From Thereva unica (lineage: Eukaryota; Arthropoda; Insecta; Diptera; Therevidae), in contig OX465281.1 in the NCBI GenBank assembly GCA_949987705.1, forward strand, positions 31,108,942 through 31,172,941: a stretch of DNA of 64,000 bases, read 5' to 3'. The notes below the pieces were generated by a model, which saw nothing but the letters and a program-made list of their open reading frames with translations, was not told where the DNA came from and did no database searches. This document shows positions 56,739-64,000 of this stretch, one piece after another (the stretch's first letter is position 1; each line of letters begins with the position of its first letter). The position numbers were made by a program, and so were the translations under genes.

Positions 56739-56770
56739 GTTACTTTCGCATTTATAATATTAGTAAGGAT

Positions 56771-57240
56771 CATGAATGTAGGGAGCGGAGTATGCATACA
56801 GCTAGTGACATATTCAAGCGTACATGCGTTCAATTCGTTGATAAATAATATAGAAGTGTGTGTATTCAAATGCGACCTGACGGTATGTTCCATGAATGGA
56901 ATGCATGCCACGCAAAGGTCGGACTGCTTTTAACTTTTTCTGTAATGCCGCATTCGAAATAGCACACACAAGTATGCACAACAAACACATGCACTTTGCA
57001 TGCACTCGTTACTTAGATTTTCGGGCTATGTGTGAAAGCCGGGACGGAAAAAAACCATGCAAATTTATGAACCTCTGAATGCAATGCATGTACGCTTGCA
57101 TATATCACCAGGTTACTGCTATGAGGCGAATGTTTAGATTTTCGTGCCTGTGGCGGTAGTATCCATGCCTGTGGCGGAAGCGTGCATACCCGTGTGGGAT
57201 GCGCATTTATATGCTATACGTACTAGGTGCACCGCGTGTA
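56771..57240. repeat. Interspersed repeat, copy 2
   Basis: Inverted relative to 20780-21020: GAAGTGTGTGTATTCAAATG and the CAAGCGTACATGC phrase recur. The CATGTACGCTTG phrase appears again at 57088, and the unit ends near CTATACGTACTAG (57214), a phrase also found at 35205. Class unknown. Confidence 0.55.
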
Positions 57241-58390
57241 TGCTTTTCAGAAAATTAGCCAATAAAAATTATTTTTACTCGGTTACTTTTAGGTTTTAAT
57301 GTAAATAGCAATTCATAAATATTGATATTTTCAAATAGTATTTGTATCAAGTCCGTCAGTAGATTCGTCACTATTCTTCCTGCATCTGTCGTTGGCCTGA
57401 ATCGCCAGGGTCATGTTCATCCATCTAGGGCACTGGTCGATTGTGAAACATGCGGAATGATGCAACACCCACATCCGTAGCTATTGGGAATAACAAGGCA
57501 GAGGGACAGTCGAACATTTATCCAGTCTTGGCTAGGATCAGGTAGCGTATATGTATTCGAAAACTTTTTTAGAGGCCTTGGGAGGGGGTTCCAAGTTTAA
57601 AGAAGGAGATATGATCCGTTACCTGAATAAGACCGACTAGATTTTAAATTAATACAAACACGTACTTACAATCTTTCAGTGGCAATTCTGTCCTCACCCT
57701 TGTGCGAGGTATTCAACTGTACTTACCTGTGTTGGTCTCTGGAAACTTTCTTTACCGAATAGTGAAGATCCACATCAAGCACTATGATGGAAAGGACGGA
57801 GGACCTACCTGTAAGTTGTACTGCGAGGATGACAGGTCTGCCCATCAAGTTCTCGTTGGAACGAAAGCATCTCATTGTTCAGCTTGACCAAACAAGTCCA
57901 AGTGATCTAGTTGTTTGTTTGGTTTATAAAATTGAGGTATTGGGACTGCCAATACTCCCTGGACCTTATACCTCATTGAAACAAAATGGAAACTTCCTTA
58001 AAGTGAAAGAAAACGAACAAAATCCACCAGTTTCTTATTCATTCTAAAAATTCTAGATTTAAAGTTGGAGGAGAAACTAAGACTGACTATATTTCGAAGG
58101 GGATTTTGTTAGAGGATCATTGATCTGTCGATGGTGATCATTTGGTTTTAGGAAATTGTGGAATGAAATAAATTTCTGATGATCGAAATTATTTTTCTAT
58201 AAGTAGAAGAAAGTGTGGTGATAAGGGAGATCTTGAAAAAGGTACTACCAGTTAAGAGCTTCGAGTCCTTCTAAAACGCATTTCTGTGATCTTACAAAAA
58301 TAGGAGGTACATACAGGAAATGTATTTTGGCACAATCAACATATAAAAAAACATTAACAATTCAAAAAATTCGCGTTTTCCTTTTTTATT
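57241..58390. other. Unassigned sequence
   Basis: Overlapping open frames at 57702-58047 in two plus frames, and a minus frame that would end at a strong donor-like CACAG|GTAAGTACAG (57728-57719), are all unrecognised. I cannot tell which, if any, is coding. Confidence 0.3.
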
Positions 58391-58990
58391 AACTTCCCAG
58401 TATAGGAAGTTATTGTAATCGGTCCGAAAATCGAAATCGAAAATTTCAACGTATTTTCATCTTTCAAGGTCCTAGGAGCATTTTAAGCAAAAAATTGGGA
58501 GGAAGTATGTGTGTGTGTGTATGTGCGTACGGATGTGGTCATTTTTTCCTGCACGATATCGCGCGAACCAAAACTGATATCGACTTCGTTGAGGTGTTGT
58601 TCGAAGCGTATTAACCGAAATATGATCTGAAAAGAATTTCATGAAATTCGGTCCAGCCGTTTTTTTGTTTAAGCGACGTAAGTGATTTTTGTACCTGCAC
58701 GATATCGCCCGAACTAAAAACTATATCGACGTCATTGACGTGCCGAAAAACATTAATACATCAATTTTATATACATTTTCGTCATCCTAATCTTGTATGT
58801 GCGCACATTTAGTTTGACATTTTAGCGAAAATATTGATAAACTATTGTGACAAATTCTCGGTATTATGCATATATTCTATATTGCCTATTGTTCATTTAT
58901 TATTAAAATATCCAATCATAATATTCAACATCCATCATACTGGGAAGTTAATCGTGTGAACCGAAAGGGTCGAACCCACATCCCAACTAG
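58391..58990 (+). mobile_element. Helentron-like element, copy 3 (short)
   Basis: Starts with the same AACTTCC hairpin, shares the GT microsatellite and the first repeat unit, then passes directly to the common 3' part (ACATTAATACATCAATTTTA, ATACTGGGAAGTT, hairpin, CTAG). It is 600 bp against 1,028 and 1,073 for the others, the difference being fewer internal tandem units. Again between T and T. Confidence 0.7.
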
Positions 58991-59537
58991 TTATATTTAA
59001 TTTTTCCATAAAAGGTCAAAAACGATCGAAAATTCTTGAGCACAATAATTGATCCAAGGAAACGCCGCTCTATCTCTCTACTACTTACCTTATTTTATTT
59101 ATTAGATATTAACGCAATCCACCTTGCATCTTGTCATACCTTTTTATTAGTATTATTATGTGCATATTTTTATAATTTTATGAAATTTATGTCCACCACA
59201 CCTCAAATGTCGAATATTAATTTCGAGGAAATATTTCATCCAGAATCTTTCCTGGGCTAATGAGGTTTCGCAAAATTTTTTGATTGAATTGTGAATTCTC
59301 ATATGGCAAAAAATATAAATTTTTATTAATAATTAAAATTATTAAAAATTTGAATATTTTTTGGGTGAACAGGTGAAGATGGCGAGAAAAAAATGGTCTT
59401 GAGCTGGGATTTATTCGGAGGAAAAGAAACAAATTTTTTTAATTAATTTCTTAACACCGTTGGTTGCGAACTGAAGATTAATTAATCCCGAATCAAGGAT
59501 TATGAAATTATTAATAATAATAATAAAACTGTTTTTT
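58991..59537. other. AT-rich intergenic sequence before the cuticle gene
   Basis: No gene supported. On the minus strand this is where a further 3' exon of the cuticle gene could lie if the 59692 donor is used; no convincing acceptor plus coding tail was seen. AATAAA at 59537-59542 (minus) overlaps the read-through stop. Confidence 0.35.
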
Positions 59538-60223
59538 TTATTTTTTTGCAAAATTTGTTATATTTTTTTTTTGTAATACTCGAAATGATTTAAAAGATTT
59601 TTCTCTATTTTTTATGCACAAAAACTTAACGTCAACGATTTTTTTAGGGCTCACAGGTAGTAAAAAAATTTTGGGGGAATCTGTTAGGGTACCTGGTTGC
59701 ACTATAAGCCTTCTGTAGCTTTGTTGTTGTTCTTCCTTGCATGGATGAGTTCTGATATATTCCATAGAACGAAGGATTGCATCTGGAATTGGTGGTGGAG
59801 TTGGGATATGTGATCCTGTTGCCTGGAATCCATTCTCATCGGCAGTGTATTGGAATTGCACTGGGGTACCATCTGGAGCTGTCCATGCTGCATTTCCTTG
59901 GGCACTTAGTCCACCGACACCAGTTTCTGAAGCGGAGATACCATTTCCAGTTTCGTAGGAGTATGAGTATGATCCATCAGGATTCAAGTCAGAAGCTTGA
60001 CGGAGGATCGGTATTTCAGCTCCAGCACCGCCTGATGAGTATTGCTGTGGTCTGCTGTATGACTGCTGTTGCTGTTGTCGTCCGAATGGACTATTGTATG
60101 CGGCGGATGCAATTGCCAAGAGTGCTGATATGACAACCTACGGATGATATAAATTTTTTTTGTTAAACACTGGTAATCCACATGGCTTAATATATTTAAA
60201 GTAATCCTTACTAAAGTCTTCAT
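59538..60223 (-). CDS. RR-1 cuticular protein (chitin-binding type 4)
   Basis: Secreted structural protein of soft cuticle that binds chitin. Exon 1 (60223-60212) encodes MKTL and ends TTA|GTAAGG; the 74-bp intron (60211-60138) ends CCGTAG; exon 2 starts at 60137. A first intron after about four codons of the signal peptide is typical of insect cuticle genes. Signal peptide: MKTLVVISALLAIASA, then mature AYNSPFG and a Gln-rich stretch. The RR-1 domain spans DGSYSYSYETGNGISASE to YTADENGFQATGSHIPTPPP, matching the Rebers-Riddiford consensus with conserved aromatic residues. After the EYIRTHP and KEEQQQSYRR stretches the 3' end is uncertain: reading on gives a stop at 59538 (203 residues) with an AT-rich, lysine-rich tail unlike this family; alternatively CCAG|GTACCC at 59693/59692 could be a donor and the real last exon lies to the left. 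No frameshift. Confident in the family, less in the C-terminus. Confidence 0.9.
60138..60211 (-). other. Intron of the cuticular protein gene
   Basis: GTAAGG donor and CCGTAG acceptor, 74 bp, phase 0. AT-rich with a short pyrimidine stretch before the acceptor. Removing it restores a canonical signal peptide, which is the main support. Confidence 0.88.
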
Positions 60224-60291
60224 GTTTATAGTATAATAATAAGCTTTTAGCCAGGTGACTCTGATCTTACAAGGTACACAAAACAGAAGGA

Positions 60292-60325
60292 ACTGACGTC
60301 CTCAACTTGTTAGAGGCTTTTTATA
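60292..60325 (-). promoter_or_regulatory. TATA box and initiator of the cuticle gene
   Basis: TATAAAAA at 60325-60318 and TCAGT at 60296-60292 on the minus strand. The A of TCAGT (60294) is 31 bp from the first T of the TATA box, the standard arthropod spacing. This predicts a 71-nt 5' UTR before the ATG at 60223. Sharp TATA promoters fit the strongly regulated, stage-specific expression of cuticle genes. Confidence 0.85.
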
Positions 60326-60329
60326 TCAA

Positions 60330-60880
60330 AACAAAATCCAATAAAACACCTCAAACGGTTGCAATTGCATTTTCGGATTGGGTGGTACATCACATCTCTT
60401 CTTCGGGTTGCGCTTCCTTCTTCTCGTATGGCAGAGGGGATCGAGATCTCTTCAAGCGGCGCGCGCAGCTCTCAGGTAATTCCTCTCGATCTTCATCGAC
60501 AACATCGGGGAGTTTTTGATTTTGATCTGTTGGGCTTCGTCCCCAACAAGAGCTTTATTTTATTTAAAAGTTATCCACAAATTATTAACTGTTAAATCTT
60601 TATTCGTTAACACTTTTAACAAGTTTTTATTTATACGTTTACTTATCAAATTAAGCTATCATATGGATCCTGGACTCTTTTAATATTTTATTTTTGGTTT
60701 AAAAACGAGATGCATTTATTTTCTCCTGTAACTTTTATTTTCAGCTTCAACTGACAACTCGTTAAAATTTTATTATTTTTTATTACTTAGCCTCAGTCGA
60801 TTATGTTTTTCGAAACATATCTCCTTAGCTAAGTAAGACCGGAAGTAGTAGGATGATGTCCCTACATACTCAGCGTAGCG
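60330..60880 (-). other. Possible LTR of the minus-strand gypsy element
   Basis: Directly after the end of the decayed gypsy pol the minus strand reads TGTAGCGCTACGCTGAG..., with a TATA-like GTATAAATAAAAAC and AATAAA signals further on, as expected of a 3' LTR. With no second LTR in the window its ends cannot be fixed. If it extends far to the left it would approach the cuticle promoter. Confidence 0.4.
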
Positions 60881-61251
60881 CTACATGAAGTGTACTGAGC
60901 GAATTGATGCTGCTTCAACGTCTCGGTCACACTCAAAAGCAGGTTTCAGTCGATCGATAGTTATCGACTTATTTGTGTCATTTATGTTGACGACAAAATG
61001 TTTACGTAATCTTTTGATTACTTTGAATGGCCCTTCGTATGGTGTTTCAAAAGGCCGTCGGACGCGATCGGTACGTATGAAAACATACCCCGCGTTCTGT
61101 AATGCGTTCGGCACGTACACATCATTTTGAACTGACTGTCGGGGCTGTGTTGCCGACAGACTCTTCATGCGTGTGCGAAGACGTGTTAGGAATTCTGAGT
61201 ACTCTAACGGGTTCTCATCCGTTGGGATGGAAATTGAATTGGGTAGTCTTA

Positions 61252-61406
61252 AGGCCCCCATACACGGTCCAATTGGTTGTACAGCGAAGTGCGGTTGTAC
61301 AACCAAAACTATCGATTGTGGGCCGGTCGGCCGATCAAAATACATTGCGCTTATAGGTTTGATGAAAATCTGGTTGTACAGCCAATTTGACCGTGTATGG
61401 GGGCCT
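61252..61406 (-). mobile_element. 155-bp MITE, copy 2, inside the integrase
   Basis: Inverted copy of 49564-49718, same length. It separates SPAELVFGQNL from RLPNSISIP of the integrase; the frame happens to stay open through it. Minus-strand flanks TGA and TAA resemble a 3-bp TWA duplication with one change; dropping the element plus one triplet leaves the expected codons. Confidence 0.82.
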
Positions 61407-61479
61407 TCAGATTCTGCCCAAAGACAAGCTCTGCTGGTGAGCATTGTAAATCGGTTTTAATTGCCGAGCGAATACCAAG

Positions 61480-61720
61480 GTTGTGTTCCGAAATATAACC
61501 CAGTATACTGGGTAGTGAAAATGACGTCATTGGTTGATGCTATATTTTAGTTGTGTGAACCGGTGTGACGTACTGGTAATCAGAAAAATATAAGAGATTG
61601 GAAGCTGAATGAGTTTCGAGCTATAAAACTTTCATGTAACTTGCTGTTAATCACAGCGTAAACGCCCGATTTTACCCTTTGTTGCTGGGCAGTATGCTGG
61701 GTGATATTACGGAACACGGC
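61480..61720. mobile_element. 241-bp MITE inside the integrase
   Basis: Ends share GTGTTCCGnAATATnACCCAG and further CATACTG-like bases as inverted repeats. The flanks CCAAG (61475-61479) and CCAAA (61721-61725) look like a diverged 5-bp duplication. It lies exactly between LPFVLFG and GIRSAIK of the integrase. Non-coding; superfamily not determined. Confidence 0.75.
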
Positions 61721-62097
61721 CCAAATAAGACAAAGGGCAAATCTTCACTCCAATGAGTAGTGTTGTCCCTTGCCATTAAGGCCGCTTTTAGTTGTTTATG
61801 GAACCGCTCAACCATCCCATTTGCTTGCGGATGGTAGGCGGTAGTACGTATTCTATGTGTACCTAGAAGTCTTGTGACTTCATTGAATAATTTTGATTCA
61901 AATTGCGACCCTTGATCTGTTGTAAGTTCAAGTGGGGCGCCGAATCTAGGGACATACTCGGTGACAAAATGTTTGGCCACCGTAGTAGCAGAGATGTCTC
62001 GCATTGGATATGCCTCCGGCCATCTCGTAAATCGGTCTACGATTGTTAGAATATATGAGTATCCTCGAGATGGGGGCAATGGTCCAACAATGTCCAT
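61721..62097 (-). pseudogene. gypsy integrase core
   Basis: Begins MDIVGPLPPSRGYSYIL with the first catalytic Asp, TDQGSQFESKLF with the second and NGMVERFHKQLK with the Glu. The core is open up to LPFVLFG, where the 61480-61720 insertion cuts it; GIRSAIKTDLQCSPAEL follows on the other side (61479-61407). Confidence 0.85.
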
Positions 62098-62099
62098 AT

Positions 62100-63179
62100 G
62101 TATATGTACATATGTTCGAATCTATTGTTCGGTAAATTAAAAGCTTCATGTGGAGATTTGGTGTGTCTCGAAACTGTAGATTTTTGGCAGCCTATACAGG
62201 ATCTAGACCAGTTGTTGCAGTCTTTGTTGATCGCTGGCCAAAAATATTTCTTAGTGATAGCTTGCCTTGTGGCGCGTATGCCTGGATGCGACAAGCTATG
62301 TTCAGCATTGAATGCTAATTTTCTTAATGATGAAGGTATATATGGGCGTAATGTACCCGTGCTAATCTCACACCAAACTTCATGAGTTGTGAAAGGAATT
62401 GGTGTGAGTATTAGTTTTACCTTCGAGCTACTACTGGGATGCTCTTGGAGTCGTTGTAACTCTTTGTCACCTTCTTGTGCCTTCGCCAGATGTGGCAAAT
62501 CGAAGGTGATTGTGTCAACGTTGTCGGCCGCTAATGAGCGAGATAAATAATCTGCGACAACGTTTTGTTTCCCAGAGACATGTCTGATGTCTGTTGTGAA
62601 CTGGGAAATTAGGCTCAGGTGTCTTGTTTGGCGGGGAGATCTTTCGGTTTTTGTGTGAAGGGCATGTAGGTTTGTGGTCAGTGTAGACCACGAAATTTCT
62701 TCCTTCAACAAAGTACCGAAAATGTTTTATTGCTGCAAAGATTGCGAGTAGTTCGCGATCGAATGCAGAATAATTTCGTTCAGCAGATGATAGCTTCTTA
62801 GAAAAGAAAGCTAATGGTTGCCATCTGTGACCGTTAAATTGTTCCAGCACAGCTCCGATCGCAAAATCGGAAGCATCAGTTGTGATGCTATATTTAGCAT
62901 CCTCTAGTGGGTGTATCAGCATCACTGCTGGTTCATTAATCGGCACTAGCAGTTGTGCTAGTTTAGGAATAAATCGGTGATAAAAGTTCACCATTCCTAT
63001 AAATTTTTGTATTTGTTTGACTGTTGTTGGAGTTGTGAGGTCATTAATTGCTTGGACACGTTCGGGTGATGGAAGGATTCCATCCTTGCCGATACTATGT
63101 CCCAAAAAGTTGATCTCACTGACCCCAAAAACGCTTTTTGATAACTTTATTGTTAAACCAAAGTTATCAAGGCGTTTAA
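62100..63179 (-). pseudogene. gypsy RT C-terminal part, RNase H and integrase start
   Basis: First frame (63179 to about 62665) encodes RT thumb and RNase H. A one-base shift near YTDHKP moves coding to a second frame (about 62665-62100) with SGKQNVVADYLSRSL, the integrase zinc domain and NLPNNRFEH. At 62095-62110 a small TATGTACATA-type duplication shifts the frame again into the integrase core. I describe the breaks only; the gene is inactive. Confidence 0.85.
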
Positions 63180-63883
63180 GGGGAGGTCCAACCCAAAAAT
63201 GATAAAAATTGAAAAAAAAAAAACTTTTTTTTATTGTGTTTTCAGATACTATGATTCTTCTAGTATAGTATTTATTAGTATTTAAACTTAGATTAGAATG
63301 TAAATAAACTCGAAAAAAAAATGAAAAAAAGCGTTGCTTTTCTTTGATCGCCATTATCTCTAAATGTCATTTGTCATGTTTTCTCGTAGGTGGATTAATT
63401 TTTCTCAGTCAATTTACAGCCGATTTGCCTGAAATTTGGTACACACCCTCTTCGAACAATAATAAAGATTTTTGTAAAACAGATTTTTGATAACGTTATT
63501 TAAAAAAAAGTTATATCGCTTCAAAAGTGAAAAACACTCGAAAATAGCCTCAAAATAGCGTTTTTCTTGCATGTCATTATTCCAACTAGCGTAACTTCGT
63601 AACAAAATAAAAATTCAAAAATCTGTTTTACAGAAACTTTCATTATTGTTTAAAGATGATATGTGCCAAATTTCACGTCAATCGGATGAAAATTGGCCGA
63701 GAAAAATTAATCCACCTACGGGCATATTTTTCACTCTTTCATTCAAAAAATGGTGGGGGAAATTTTTGGAGAGGGTTTTCGTACACATTTTCTGTTAAAG
63801 CCAATTAAGATACACAATATATCTGAAAATTATGCAATTCGATGAAAAATTGTAGATTTTAGCCATTTGGGTTGGACCTCCCC
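63180..63883. mobile_element. 704-bp foldback element inside the RT
   Basis: Ends GGGGAGGTCCAACCCAAA and its perfect inverse, with TTAA at 63176-63179 and 63884-63887. Internally GTAGGTGGATTAATTTTTCTC (near 63388) is inverted near 63696, so long parts could fold back. The pre-insertion gypsy codons can be traced on both sides. A TTAA duplication would fit piggyBac-like elements; a TA duplication (Tc1/mariner-like) fits equally because the target is TTTAAA. Non-coding. Confidence 0.85.
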
Positions 63884-64000
63884 TTAAACAGTAGTTCGAG
63901 GTGAGTGAGATGCTCATCCTCGGATTTACTAGCGATAAGTATATCGTCTAGATAGACATAAACGAAGTCTAAGTCTCTTGTGACTTCATTCATAAATCTT

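Larger units (their letters stand above)
54256..56769 (-). mobile_element. Non-autonomous Helitron carrying a 118-bp satellite
   Basis: Read on the minus strand: starts TCCTTACTAATATTATAAAT, then GCGAAAGTAAC, a CTGT/CAGA microsatellite, GTTACGCTTTCACGC and CCGATTTTGATGAAATTTG; ends with the hairpin GCGTTGC-AAG-GCACGC, ten bases, and CTAG. The flanks are A before TC and T after CTAG, the A|T insertion site of Helitrons. This end structure is familiar from insect Helitrons. The 2,514-bp body is mostly about 16 tandem copies of a 118-bp unit. No Rep/helicase, so it depends on a partner elsewhere. Confidence 0.85.
60881..64000 (-). mobile_element. Decayed Ty3/gypsy pol with three nested insertions
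   Basis: Minus strand, running in from beyond 64000. Reverse transcriptase with VYVYLDDILIASKS (63930-63970), then after an insertion (63180-63883) DNFGLTIKLSK and GMVNFYHRFIP; RNase H (TTDASDFAIGAVL, YTDHKP); integrase HHCC (HSLSHPGI, CIGCQKS), MDIVGPLP, TTDQGSQF and NGMVERFHK (catalytic Asp, Asp, Glu); then two more insertions (61480-61720, 61252-61406) and an integrase C-terminus ending RSVHFM at 60884. There are also two small frame changes, near 62665 and at about 62095-62110. It differs from the 4.3-13.8 kb element and is clearly older. gag lies outside the window. Confidence 0.9.

Noticed and set aside
57702..58047. Open frames on both strands with a strong GTAAGT-like donor on the minus strand
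   Set aside because: Three competing frames, no recognisable protein, and no partner acceptor; evidence is contradictory.
59081..59098. AAG|GTAAGTAG donor-like site on the minus strand
   Set aside because: The sequence upstream is AT-only and non-coding; a chance match.

Overview
The window reads as a piece of an AT-rich insect nuclear genome, possibly a beetle although the order is not proven. The evidence is one well-formed insect gene on the minus strand near 59.5-60.3 kb: an RR-1 cuticular protein with a TATA box, an arthropod initiator, a 74-bp intron inside the signal peptide and a clear Rebers-Riddiford chitin-binding domain. Almost everything else recognisable is transposable-element DNA of nearly every major class, in many states of decay and often nested. 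No operons, rRNA genes, CRISPR arrays or bacterial signals are visible.

Layout. 1-3212 has no confident gene. 3213-4271 holds two small inverted-repeat elements. 4293-13807 is a full-length, very young Ty3/gypsy retrotransposon: 1,568-bp LTRs that differ at only three places I could find, TACT target duplications, a tRNA-Lys-like primer site, gag, and a pol broken once near its 3' end. 16.4-18.06 kb and 27.41-29.69 kb carry two 5'-truncated non-LTR retrotransposons with open reverse transcriptase frames; the second has an 8-bp target duplication. 24.7-27.05 kb is a dead mariner split by a hAT element with a perfect 8-bp duplication. 38.06-40.41 kb is a hAT element holding a second hAT, both with perfect 8-bp duplications. 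42.96-47.34 kb is one LINE bounded by a 12-bp duplication and broken by a hAT-like end and a Helentron-like element. 51.56-52.59 kb is a Harbinger-like element. 54.26-56.77 kb is a textbook non-autonomous Helitron filled with a 118-bp satellite. 60.9-64 kb (minus) is a decayed gypsy pol with three different MITE-like elements inserted in it; the pre-insertion reading frame can be followed at each site.

Host coding signal outside the cuticle gene is thin but present: a likely first coding exon at 48592-48675 (minus, perfect GTAAGT donor), a likely last exon at 32501-32721 (minus, followed by AATAAA), and a possible first exon near 23755 (plus). None could be named.

I found no new multi-gene system. 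The most useful signals are the three-copy Helentron-like family, the satellite-bearing Helitron and the short sequence core the two share, the layered insertions with exact target duplications, and the orphan exons.
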